From an uncultured Eggerthella sp. (GTDB lineage Bacteria; Actinomycetota; Coriobacteriia; Coriobacteriales; Eggerthellaceae): DNA of 40,915 nucleotides. The DNA is taken from positions 1 to 40,915 of the forward strand of contig URMQ01000002.1 in NCBI GenBank assembly GCA_900548955.1. The letters run 5' to 3'. The position numbers were made by a program, and so were the translations under genes. Positions within the stretch are counted from its first letter, which is position 1, and each line of letters begins with the position of its first letter. Below, one piece after another: positions 16,026 to 23,598 of this stretch. The notes under the pieces were generated by a model that searched no databases, had not been told where the DNA came from, and saw only the letters and a list, made by a program, of their open reading frames with translations.

Positions 16026-17072
16026 TTAATTGTCCTGCGCCGCAAGATACACCAGCTGTGCCTCAATACTGCGAAGCGATGCCCAGCGAAGCGATTCGTC
16101 CACACCTTCATACACTGCGTCAAAAAGAGCATCAGCATCACGCGAAACACCAGAGGCAAGTGCCTCTTTAACCTGATCAAGCCTTTCAAGGCGATGTTCG
16201 CGCGTGGCTTCTAACGCACGCATAGGATCAGTCACAGGGTATCCGTGTCCAGGACAGAAAATGCGCACCTTACCCAACTTAACTAGATCCTCAAGTAAAT
16301 CAAGCGATGCCAAATAGTCGCCCAAATGCCCATCAGGATAAAACACCACCGTAGGGCCATGGCGGAAAACAACATCACCTACGAACATAAGCTGCTCTTC
16401 AGCAAGAAGAAGACCCATCGAATCGCTTGAATGACCAGGTAATTTGTACACTTCGAATATGGGAGCACCCTCGAATGGATACAAAAGCCCTTCCTGAAGC
16501 AGATGATCTACCTTAAAAGGTCCGCAAGGAGCATCCGCACCCATTTCCTCTTTTGGACCATAAATAGGAGCACCTGTCTTGTCGGTAAGTTCACGAGCGC
16601 CTGCCGTATGGTCATGGTGATCGTGTGTCAGGAAAATGGCGCCGACTTTTACTCCCATTTCTGCACAGGTATCCAAGATGCGCTGCGTTTGATCACCTTC
16701 AGGAGATGGATCGATCACGATAGCTTGCGTGTCTTCACCCTGCACTTTTTCAGGATTAGCGACGATCCAAGTATTCGTACCCACATAGGTCATGGGGCTG
16801 GGATTGTCCGCGCGAAGGCACGTTACTAAATTGCTAACCCGACCACCTTGCCAAGGAGTTTCATCCACGATAAAAGTAGCGTCCTGTGCTGGGGCTTCCT
16901 CTTCGTCGAACCCTCCCGAAACAATAGCTTTCAGGCGATCGGCAACGGAACTTCCAAGGGTGTCTTTCGTATCTTTTTCGGAAGCGCACTCTACACCTTT
17001 TTCAGGGGCGCCTGCCGTATCTTTTTCGGTGCTACCTGCTACATCTTTTTTAGAAATGTCATTCAAATTCAT
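16026..17072 (-). CDS. LACTB2-like metallo-beta-lactamase-fold hydrolase
   Basis: A 348-residue MBL-fold protein. Residues 1-65 are a low-complexity extension with repeats such as STEKDTAGAPEKGVECASEKDT. The core shows THDHHDH (149-155), PGHSSDS with His214, metal-bridging Asp233 (VGD) and CPGHGYPV near 283, all ligands for two metals. The C-terminal part, with a run of helices after EHRLERLDQV, fits the winged-helix tail of the LACTB2 group. Human LACTB2 is an endoribonuclease; bacterial members are mostly uncharacterised, and thioesterase activity is also possible. The gene starts 54 nt after the Nudix stop in a segment with three copies of an AAGGAGAG ribosome site. Confidence 0.88.
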   Translation of the reverse strand: MNLNDISKKDVAGSTEKDTAGAPEKGVECASEKDTKDTLGSSVADRLKAIVSGGFDEEEAPAQDATFIVDETPWQGGRVSNLVTCLRADNPSPMTYVGTNTWIVANPEKVQGEDTQAIVIDPSPEGDQTQRILDTCAEMGVKVGAIFLTHDHHDHTAGARELTDKTGAPIYGPKEEMGADAPCGPFKVDHLLQEGLLYPFEGAPIFEVYKLPGHSSDSMGLLLAEEQLMFVGDVVFRHGPTVVFYPDGHLGDYLASLDLLEDLVKLGKVRIFCPGHGYPVTDPMRALEATREHRLERLDQVKEALASGVSRDADALFDAVYEGVDESLRWASLRSIEAQLVYLAAQDN

Positions 17073-17081
17073 CGCCGTATT

Positions 17082-17135
17082 CTCTCCTTACGAAAGCGCT
17101 CTCCTTGCGAATGTACTTTCCTCTCCTTACGAAAG
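17082..17135 (-). repeat. Shine-Dalgarno segment in three copies
   Basis: Read on the minus strand, CTTTCGTAAGGAGAG occurs at 17135-17121 and 17096-17082. A variant, TTCGCAAGGAGAG, lies between them at 17111-17099. The first copy holds the Nudix stop codon TAA. The last copy ends 9 nt before the MBL start codon and is the working ribosome site. Confidence 0.88.
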
Positions 17136-18035
17136 TTCTCCACGCAGCCCAATAGAACCATCTTCGCGATAATACGGCTTTGACATAATTTTCTTTAACG
17201 TACGACGTGCCGAAACAAAGGTTTCTGCATCATGGGCATTTGCAATCGCCGTTAGGTTATACACCGTAGGAGCTAACACGAGCCAACGGTTTGCATCTGC
17301 TTCCCTCATTGCATACGAAGGAGTAACCCAACCAGCAATTTGCGCTTCGCTTGTTTTATCGTCTGCCACCTGGCCTTCAGGCATCAACGCCGAAAAGAAG
17401 AAAGTATCGTAGCGTTTGTGCTCGAATTCTGGAGTGCAGAAATTAGCAATAAGGCCCAGCAGATCGGTGCGCAGGACCAAATCGCGACGCATGAGCATTT
17501 CCGAAAGCGCTAGTTCGTGTGCCTCAAGTGCTCTGCGATCTTCTTGCCAAGAAGGATCGGATAAATCAGTTACCATTTCACCGTTTTCATATCCCGCCAG
17601 CAAAACGCCGCATTCTTCAAACACTTCGCGAGCGGCTGCCACAACGACCCTACGAGCAGTTTCTTCGTCTACATTCATATAACCCGCCCATTCGGTAGGC
17701 GTAGGACCAGCCCATTTAAGACCTTTTTCTGAGTCTTTGTCATCAACACGACCGCCAGGGAATACCACGGCATCAGGAACAAAATCCATCGTCTTTACGC
17801 GACGAAGCATAAATACTTCGAGTTCTTGACCCGTTGGAAAATCCTCAGGATAATTGCCGTCTTCGATGCGATACTTGGTTTGACCAGGTTTAGAATCGCG
17901 CACCAACATTACCGTTGCTGCAAAGCGCGGCTCTACTGGTTGAAAATCGGGATTGTCCAAAAGCTCGCGAGCTGCCTCGAGCGATTTCTTATTTGGATCG
18001 CTTTCGATCACATTGCCATTTACTCGAATACCCAT
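17127..18035 (-). CDS. NUDT19-like Nudix hydrolase (putative CoA/acyl-CoA diphosphatase)
   Basis: A 302-residue Nudix protein. The Nudix box is split: GGRVDD is separated from AAREVFEECGVLL by about 35 residues. An insertion inside the box is typical of the NUDT19 group, which cleaves CoA and acyl-CoA to 3',5'-ADP and phosphopantetheine derivatives. The later segment WVTPSYAMREADANRW and the PTVYNL stretch also fit that group. ATG 18035 has a full AAGGAGG six nt upstream. An in-frame start at 18077 would add 14 residues and lacks support. It is first in a likely operon with the MBL and CoA-transferase genes, which supports a role in CoA-thioester turnover. Confidence 0.85.
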   Translation of the reverse strand: MGIRVNGNVIESDPNKKSLEAARELLDNPDFQPVEPRFAATVMLVRDSKPGQTKYRIEDGNYPEDFPTGQELEVFMLRRVKTMDFVPDAVVFPGGRVDDKDSEKGLKWAGPTPTEWAGYMNVDEETARRVVVAAAREVFEECGVLLAGYENGEMVTDLSDPSWQEDRRALEAHELALSEMLMRRDLVLRTDLLGLIANFCTPEFEHKRYDTFFFSALMPEGQVADDKTSEAQIAGWVTPSYAMREADANRWLVLAPTVYNLTAIANAHDAETFVSARRTLKKIMSKPYYREDGSIGLRGELS

Positions 18036-18212
18036 CGCGCCCTCCTTGTACGATCGGCGAAAAGAGTCGTGTTGCACGCCAGAAAAGAAGTGGAACCCAC
18101 CATTCTTTAGGTACTCACACTAACGCTCTCTTATTTTGTTTTCTTACCAATCATACTCACTAAAGTAGCGCTCTCCAAGTAAGGTTTTATCAACAGATGC
18201 TGATATCTGAAA

Positions 18213-19211
18213 TCAACTGTCCTTTTCGACAGCAACAGAAAAAGAAACAGAAGCGGAAGTATTCTTCTTCATACCCCAACGAAGCAACAATGCTGAATTG
18301 CAAATAACAAGCACTGAACCCGCATTATGAACCAACGCCCCCACAACAGGATTCAAGATACCCAACATCGCCAAAATAATGGCAACAAAATTGAGTGCAA
18401 GAGAAAACGTCATATTCGCTTTAATAGTAGTCATCATGCGTTTTGAAAGTGCAAGCATATGAGGTAGCGCATCAATATTGTCACGCACTAAGGCAATATC
18501 TGCAGCATCCACAGCAACATCACTGCCAATACCACCCATCGCTACACCAACGTAAGCTCGCTTTAAAGCAGGGGCATCATTAATTCCATCTCCTACCATG
18601 CAGGTATGCTGACCTTCTACTTCAAAATTCTCAATAGCTGAAAGCTTATCTTCGGGCAGACACTCTGCATGAACTTCTTTAACCCCTACAAGCGATGCGA
18701 TATGATGTGCTGCTTCTCGATGATCGCCTGTCAAAAGCACAGGAACAATACCAAGCTTTGCAATGTCAGACACCGTACCATGCGAAGCTTCGCGAACTTG
18801 ATCCGCCAACACCACAAACCCCGAAGCAATACCATCAACACCTACATGAACAATGGTGCAACCCTCTTTTTCGTATGCCGCCGCAGCATGTGAAACAAAA
18901 CCGCGAATACCTTCTTCTTGCATAAGCTCAGCATTGCCTGCAACGACCATCCGATCATCAACAAATGCCTTAATACCGCGACCCGGCAACATTTTGAATT
19001 GTTCAGACTTTACAAGGGGACGAATAAGAGGACGAACGGGTTTGGCGCCCGCAGGCGACTGAAGTGATTGCTCTATCTTCGCAGAATCTGACTTCTCAGA
19101 ATCTGCCTTTATGGAATTCGGTTTTGCCTTATATGAATCAACAATGGCACGTCCAAGGGGATGCTCGCTTGAGTTTTCGGCGCTAGCAACGAGCCAGAAA
19201 AGTTCGTCCTC
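18213..19211 (-). pseudogene. Truncated P1B-type metal-transporting ATPase (C-terminal half only)
   Basis: The frame encodes the rear half of a heavy-metal P-type ATPase. Reading upstream of ATG 18992 in the same frame to 19211 adds the nucleotide-binding domain start (ELFWLVASAENSSEHPLGRA). After it come PGRGIKA, LTGDHREAA, MVGDGINDAPAL and the last two membrane helices with HNAGSVLVICNSALLL. A TAA at 19214-19212 interrupts the frame. The metal-binding N-terminus, the first six helices with the CPx motif, and the DKTGT phosphorylation site are all missing, so it cannot work as a pump. The domain carries a repetitive insert (KADSEKSDSAKIEQ). The 5' break lies at the edge of a GC-richer segment. 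Loss by deletion is the simplest explanation. Confidence 0.87.
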
Positions 19212-19491
19212 TTATTCGTCCACTTGTTATGCGGCAGCACTTGCTCCCGACAAGCTATTATTCGACGATCTCGCGCTGAACGCCCTTGGGCAGCTTGGCG
19301 ACGACAAGGCAATGAAATCGCAGGCGAACTGCCTGCCGCCCACCCAATACACCATCCAGTCCCACTTTTCGTGGAAAGCCTTGGTCGCACCGAAATGCAA
19401 GAGAAGGCGGGCATCTTATTAAAGAAAGACGTAGCTTATTGCTTGCGATCAGGCCTCCGCGATTTTTTCGCGAATTACGCGATACTGCACC
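19212..19491. other. Non-coding, GC-richer remnant at a deletion junction
   Basis: 280 nt between the broken ATPase and the DUF4143 ATPase stop. Its GC content looks higher than that of its neighbours, and frames are open on both strands, but none has an SD motif or a recognisable domain. It may be the remnant of a gene lost when the P-type ATPase was cut. A CGCGA/TCGCG hairpin lies near 19463-19477. Confidence 0.5.
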
Positions 19492-20835
19492 TTACCCATT
19501 TCCAATCTTCTGCAAAAACGCATTTACTGCATAAAGCGGAATGTTTACCAGCCAATCTTGCTCTTTAAAGCCACGAAGGCAAAACCTCACTGCCCTCTTA
19601 AGGTCGTAACGCTTTACGAACGCCGCCAAGCTACCACCTGTAATGTTTTCTTCTGCTTTCACTTCGATGGGGAGCAACTCGGCGTTGCGTTCGATGATGA
19701 AATCAACTTCGCCTTTGGTCTGCTTACCATCCGCTGACCAATAGTAGGGCTTCGCGCCAGCTGCTCTAAGCTGCTGACAGACATATTGCTCCGCGTACGC
19801 TCCCTTATATTCCGTAAACATGCTGCTTCCCTTAACAATAGTGGCGGCATCAAGCCCTGTTGCGGCACCCAGCAAGCCTATATCGAGCAGATACAATTTG
19901 AAATACACATCATCGGCATACCCCGCTAAGGGAAGACCAGGTTTAGAAACACGCTCTACTTTGGATACCAGACCAGCATCTACAAGCCAAGAGACAGCAT
20001 CACGATAATCGCGCCCACGCCCGCCTTGCTTAATTGATGCATAAGAAAAGCGTTTTATGTCGGCTTCGCGCGCCAACTGCAGAGGAACGGAGTGCCATGT
20101 CTGTCGAATGCGTTCAATTTCTAGAGCACTTTCGACATGTTTTGCGAAGTCATGTTCATAGTCTATGAGCAAACGTTGCTGCACCGCCCGAGCTGCAGAA
20201 AAATCTCCTGTATCAAGGTATTCCTGAACCACTTCAGGCATGCCGCCTACGAAGAAATATGTTTTGAGTAAATCGGTCAGCCGCTCCGAGAATGCGTCGA
20301 TCATATCGGCTTCCCCGTGGAACACAAGATCGGCAAGCGCGTCGTTTCCCCGTGCGCGAACGAATTCATCGAACGTAAGGGGATACAAATCAAGATAATC
20401 CACTTTACCAACTGGCCAAGATGTACCCTGGGTGCGCATGTTTTGCCCTCTATTCAATGCAACTCCAAGCAAAGAGCCTGCGGCGATAACGGGAATATGT
20501 GGGCATTGCTCGCAAAAGAATTTGAGCGAGGTAAGGGCACGAGGGCATTCTTGAATTTCATCGAAGAAAACAAGGGTTTTCCCATCATGAGGATTAGTTC
20601 CTGTAGCGGCGCTAATGAGCATAAGGAGCCGATTTGGATCGAGGCTACCTTCAAAAGCACGCTGCATTTCCTCATTTTCGAGAAACACGATATGCGCAAC
20701 CTTGTCGAAATGTTCCGCACCAAATGCACATACAAGCCACGTTTTCCCCACCTGACGCGCTCCGTTCACAATGAGGGGCTTACGGCGAGGATTGTCTTTC
20801 CAGGCTATGATTTCTTTCATGGCATTTCGATACAT
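19492..20835 (-). CDS. AAA-type ATPase with DUF4143 (AAA_14/DUF4143 family)
   Basis: A 447-residue protein of the widespread ATPase group found as isolated, mobile-looking genes. Walker A is GARQVGKT (25-32), Walker B LVFFDEIQE (88-96). Sensor-like segments AAGSLLGVAL and YPLTFDEF are typical. The C-terminal DUF4143 region carries GEVDFIIE and PIEVKAEE, matching the acidic and lysine residues of a PD-(D/E)XK nuclease-like fold. The cellular role of this family is not established. ATG has GGAGG five nt upstream. It lies beside a broken metal ATPase and behind a triple repeat with a palindrome, which suggests late arrival. Confidence 0.9.
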   Translation of the reverse strand: MYRNAMKEIIAWKDNPRRKPLIVNGARQVGKTWLVCAFGAEHFDKVAHIVFLENEEMQRAFEGSLDPNRLLMLISAATGTNPHDGKTLVFFDEIQECPRALTSLKFFCEQCPHIPVIAAGSLLGVALNRGQNMRTQGTSWPVGKVDYLDLYPLTFDEFVRARGNDALADLVFHGEADMIDAFSERLTDLLKTYFFVGGMPEVVQEYLDTGDFSAARAVQQRLLIDYEHDFAKHVESALEIERIRQTWHSVPLQLAREADIKRFSYASIKQGGRGRDYRDAVSWLVDAGLVSKVERVSKPGLPLAGYADDVYFKLYLLDIGLLGAATGLDAATIVKGSSMFTEYKGAYAEQYVCQQLRAAGAKPYYWSADGKQTKGEVDFIIERNAELLPIEVKAEENITGGSLAAFVKRYDLKRAVRFCLRGFKEQDWLVNIPLYAVNAFLQKIGNG

Positions 20836-20849
20836 AGCTGCCTCCGATT

Positions 20850-20941
20850 GGCGGATCCCGATGTCGGTTTCAACCTAATTATGGCGGATCCCGATGTCGG
20901 TTTCAACCTAATTATGGCGGATCCCGATGTCGGGATCCGCC
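20850..20941. repeat. Three 33-bp repeats ending in a 26-nt perfect palindrome
   Basis: Two exact 33-bp units (20850-20882, 20883-20915) are followed by a third start (20916-20941) that turns into a perfect inverted repeat. The arms are GGCGGATCCCGA and its complement, with TG at the centre, giving two GGATCC sites within 26 nt. Each full unit also carries the CCGA/TCGG core of the palindrome. The array ends 15 nt before the ATPase start codon. Confidence 0.95.
20878..20906 (-). promoter_or_regulatory. Promoter created across the 33-bp repeat junction
   Basis: On the minus strand TTGAAA (20906-20901), a 17-nt spacer and CATAAT (20883-20878) form a good sigma-70-type promoter. The -10 exists only where one repeat unit joins the next. 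The spacer contains the half-palindrome, so a protein binding the repeat would cover the promoter. The transcript would start about 35 nt before the DUF4143 ATPase ATG. Confidence 0.55.
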
Positions 20942-21160
20942 ATAAGCATACCCTCCTAAGTTTACATTTAGTTAACCCGTAATAATTCATGCAAGGCCTA
21001 TGCTAAAAGTTGCAGCCCTGTGACGCACCACGACATAAGCCGCGACATACGCAGCAGTATTTAATGCAATATAAACTGCAGCACAAACCACAACGCAAGC
21101 TGCAACACGGAAAGCAGCACGCGCTGCTAATACCATAGGTCAATTTAGCAAGGGATTTTT
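20942..21160. other. Intergenic region with degenerate GCAGC repeats
   Basis: About 219 nt between divergent genes. From about 21010 to 21135 words like GCAGCAC, GCAACAC and GCGACAT recur roughly every 17 nt, similar in style to the block before rlmH. Close to the next gene there is AGCAGC-ACGC-GCTGCT, a small hairpin. No clear promoter. Confidence 0.45.
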
Positions 21161-21862
21161 ATGGACAAGAGCAAGTCAAATAGCACCAAGTTTCACATTC
21201 CCTACGACAGTACCTGGGAAATTCATGTGGACGAAGCATATGCCGAGCGTATGATCCGTGCTCACAACAAAGCATACCGACGCAGTACCGGCAAAGGTTA
21301 CTTTATCTTCTGCCTGTTCCTTGACGTACTTGTTATTGCTGGAACTATAAAGTGTCTCGTTGATGGACTGAACTTATTCGATACACTAAACGGCTTTGCT
21401 GGTCTAATCGGTGCGTATATTCTTTTCCCAGGGCTAACCATCTTTTTCGGCTTTCTTGCATTCGGCCCCGACAAAGGCGGATTTTTTGGACGCAAACGCG
21501 CCGCGCGTCAGCTGGCAGAAGAGCTCGTGCCGCAAGGCAACGGCACCCTTACTGCACGCCTAGACAAACTAGGCATTACACTTTCTTCCGGTGCTGGCAC
21601 CACAAATATTCCCTACGCCGCCTGTTATGGTACCGCCACCATTGATAGCGAAACGTTTGTGCTTGTTGGCAGCGAAAAGGAACAATCTGCCGCCTATGCT
21701 GCGGCAGGCTTTAACGCTTATCTGCGCGATAATGTAGGATTTGCTTTCGCTGCGCCAGAAGAACTTGCAAGCCAGATTGTTGAAGTAGGTAAGCAACAAT
21801 TTGAACACATGACAAAAGATGCCGCCTACTGTACCCGCGTGTTGGACTTTATGGGCGAATGA
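21161..21862 (+). CDS. Membrane protein of unknown function, two helices (YcxB-like layout)
   Basis: A 233-residue protein with a cytosolic N-terminal part, two adjacent hydrophobic helices (about 47-66 and 75-102: GYFIFCLFLDVLVIAGTI, then FAGLIGAYILFPGLTIFFGF) and a C-terminal soluble domain of about 130 residues. The layout and the phrase TTNIPYAACYGT followed by a strand that would report FVLVGSEKEQ are reminiscent of YcxB-like proteins, but I cannot assign a function. ATG follows AAGGGA with a 5-nt gap. It lies alone between the DUF4143 ATPase and the cytochrome bd operon and is not tightly linked to either. Confidence 0.75.
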   Translation: MDKSKSNSTKFHIPYDSTWEIHVDEAYAERMIRAHNKAYRRSTGKGYFIFCLFLDVLVIAGTIKCLVDGLNLFDTLNGFAGLIGAYILFPGLTIFFGFLAFGPDKGGFFGRKRAARQLAEELVPQGNGTLTARLDKLGITLSSGAGTTNIPYAACYGTATIDSETFVLVGSEKEQSAAYAAAGFNAYLRDNVGFAFAAPEELASQIVEVGKQQFEHMTKDAAYCTRVLDFMGE

Positions 21863-21873
21863 CACACCTCGAG

Positions 21874-21942
21874 ACAAGCCGCTTGTTCTAAGCCTAAGGC
21901 AAGCTACTTGTTCTTAACCCAAGGTAAACTGCTTGTTCTTGG
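21874..21942. repeat. Degenerate 25-26 bp repeat, about 2.7 copies
   Basis: Three units share CTTGTTCT and flanking AAG words (ACAAGCCGCTTGTTCTAAG, CAAGCTACTTGTTCTTAAC, and a shorter third). They begin just after the stop of the membrane-protein gene. Confidence 0.65.
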
Positions 21943-22008
21943 TTATTTACGCCCCACCCCTACAAACACCACCTACCCATTTAACACAGAGCTTCCTCTC
22001 TTTTCAAC

Positions 22009-22040
22009 AAATGTTACTAATTTAATAACATTTTTTGACT
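22009..22040 (+). promoter_or_regulatory. Candidate operator and -35 for cydABDC
   Basis: AAATGTTA (22009-22016) and TAACATTT (22026-22033) are perfect 8-bp inverted arms around 9 nt. TTGACT (22035-22040) follows directly and could be a -35, though the -10 at 17 nt is poor (AAATTC). A TATGAAAAT at 22072 is an alternative -10. The arms recall redox-regulator sites such as Rex boxes, but the half-sites and spacing do not match exactly. Confidence 0.4.
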
Positions 22041-22186
22041 TCACACACTATCTGGGAAAATTCGGTGGTAGTATGAAAATACGACAAAAGTGAAGGTTTT
22101 ATGGAGCCATTTGTCTTCGCTTAAGTGAAGAAGGTGCAGCGAACACAGCTGGCATATAAAACCGCAACGGTAAAGGAGGTGCACAG

Positions 22187-23596
22187 ATGGATTTTTTAGC
22201 TGATCCGGTCTTGTTAGCGCGTATCCAGTTTGCGCTTACTGCCATGTATCATTTCATCTTCGTGCCACTATCCATCGGCTTGGGACTTATCGTGGCAATC
22301 TTCGAAACGAAGTATTACCGCTCCCAAAAGCCTGAAGATGCCGCTGCTTCGCGCTTCTGGATCAAAGTGTTCACTGCAACCTTTGCTCTTGGCGTTGCCA
22401 CCGGTATCACGATGGAATTCTCATTCGGAACCAACTGGGCAGATTACGCTCGCTTCGTAGGTGACATCTTTGGTGCACCTCTGGCAGCTGAAGCCCTTCT
22501 AGCCTTCTTCTTGGAATCGGTCTTTTTGGGCGTACTCTTGTTTGGCCGCAAAAAGGTTGGCAAAAAATTCTACCTCGTTTCCGCTTGGCTTGTATGGTTC
22601 GGCTCTTGTTTGTCCGCTCTGTGGATTATCATTGCGAACTCCTGGATGCAGACCCCTGCAGGCGCTGAACTTTCCGCCGACGGAACACAGGCAATTCTGA
22701 CTGACTTTATAGCTGCTGCCTTCAACGCAACCACGATTCCTCGCTACTTGCACACCGTTGATGCGTTGCTCATCATGGGCGCATTCATGGCGCTGGCAAT
22801 TGGTGCTTGGTACCTGAAGAAGGGCCGCCACACCGAATTTGCCATGAAAACAGTGCGCGTAGCTTCCGCAATCGGCCTGGTTACTACCTGCCTCATGATT
22901 GTATTTGCTCACCAGTCTGCAGTAGTAGTTGCTGAAGAGCAGCCCACCAAATTTGCCATGATGGAAGGTGCTTACGAAACCGAAGCCATGCCGCTGTATG
23001 CTCTTGGCTGGGTTGACGAAGAAAATCAGGAAGTTATTACTCCATTTGCAATTCCAGGTGGCACTTCATTCTTGGCATCTTGGGATTTCGAAGCTGAATA
23101 CGCTGGCTTAAATGACTTAGCAGCAAGTGGCGTTTATGGTGATGAATTCACCGAAGAAACCATTGATCAGCTTCCGGTAAACACCGTATTCCAGAGCTAC
23201 CACTTGATGGTTGTCATGTTTGGCCTTATTGCTCTTACCACCATCCTGGCCTTTATTTTCACCTACAGAAAAGGCCGCATTAAGAATATGCGTTGGCTGC
23301 AGAACCTGGCTATTATTTCGCCACTGTTCCCCTTCCTGGCAATTCAGGGTGGCTGGATAACCGCAGAAATTGGCCGTCAGCCTTGGGTTGTATACCCTGC
23401 TGAAAGCAGCCCTAGTGGCATTAGCCTTCTTACCGACCAGGCTAATTCGCTGGCAGTATCTTCACCAGAACTTGCTATTACCATTACCTTGTTCTGCCTG
23501 ATTTATCTGTTCTTGATTATTGGCTGGGCTCGCATTGTTATCCATCTTATTAAGAACGGTCCTCGTTCTGAAGAAGTACAGAAGGATGGTGAATAG
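22187..23596 (+). CDS. cydA: Cytochrome bd ubiquinol/menaquinol oxidase subunit I
   Basis: A 469-residue catalytic subunit that oxidises quinol and reduces oxygen to water without pumping protons. Key residues can be placed: His22 (AMYHF, high-spin haem ligand), Glu102 and Glu110 in the proton path, His189 (HTVDALL) and Met341 (YHLMV) as haem b558 ligands, EEQPTKFAMMEG of the quinol loop, and GWITAEIGRQPW. The Q-loop is the short form, as in most Gram-positives; E. coli CydA is about 50 residues longer. ATG follows an ideal AAAGGAGGTG. First gene of cydABDC; gives the organism high-affinity oxygen removal. Confidence 0.97.
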   Translation: MDFLADPVLLARIQFALTAMYHFIFVPLSIGLGLIVAIFETKYYRSQKPEDAAASRFWIKVFTATFALGVATGITMEFSFGTNWADYARFVGDIFGAPLAAEALLAFFLESVFLGVLLFGRKKVGKKFYLVSAWLVWFGSCLSALWIIIANSWMQTPAGAELSADGTQAILTDFIAAAFNATTIPRYLHTVDALLIMGAFMALAIGAWYLKKGRHTEFAMKTVRVASAIGLVTTCLMIVFAHQSAVVVAEEQPTKFAMMEGAYETEAMPLYALGWVDEENQEVITPFAIPGGTSFLASWDFEAEYAGLNDLAASGVYGDEFTEETIDQLPVNTVFQSYHLMVVMFGLIALTTILAFIFTYRKGRIKNMRWLQNLAIISPLFPFLAIQGGWITAEIGRQPWVVYPAESSPSGISLLTDQANSLAVSSPELAITITLFCLIYLFLIIGWARIVIHLIKNGPRSEEVQKDGE

Positions 23597-23598
23597 GC

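Larger units (their letters stand above)
21863..22186. other. Intergenic region upstream of cydA
   Basis: 324 nt. The first 80 carry a degenerate repeat of about 26 bp. Then come an AT-rich inverted repeat with an adjoining TTGACT and a strong SD (AAAGGAGGTG) before cydA. The distance of about 150 nt from the likely promoter to cydA leaves a 5' leader; no small gene is seen in it. Confidence 0.6.

Noticed and set aside
19224..19568. Open plus-strand frame over the remnant and the end of the DUF4143 gene
   Set aside because: No SD motif, overlaps a well-supported gene in antisense, Arg/Pro-rich composition typical of a shadow frame.
20317..20982. 221-codon plus-strand frame antisense to the DUF4143 ATPase, extending into the 33-bp repeats
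   Set aside because: The repeat part (DPDVGFNLIMA units) is only open because 33 is a multiple of three; the rest mirrors the ATPase gene and no SD precedes it.
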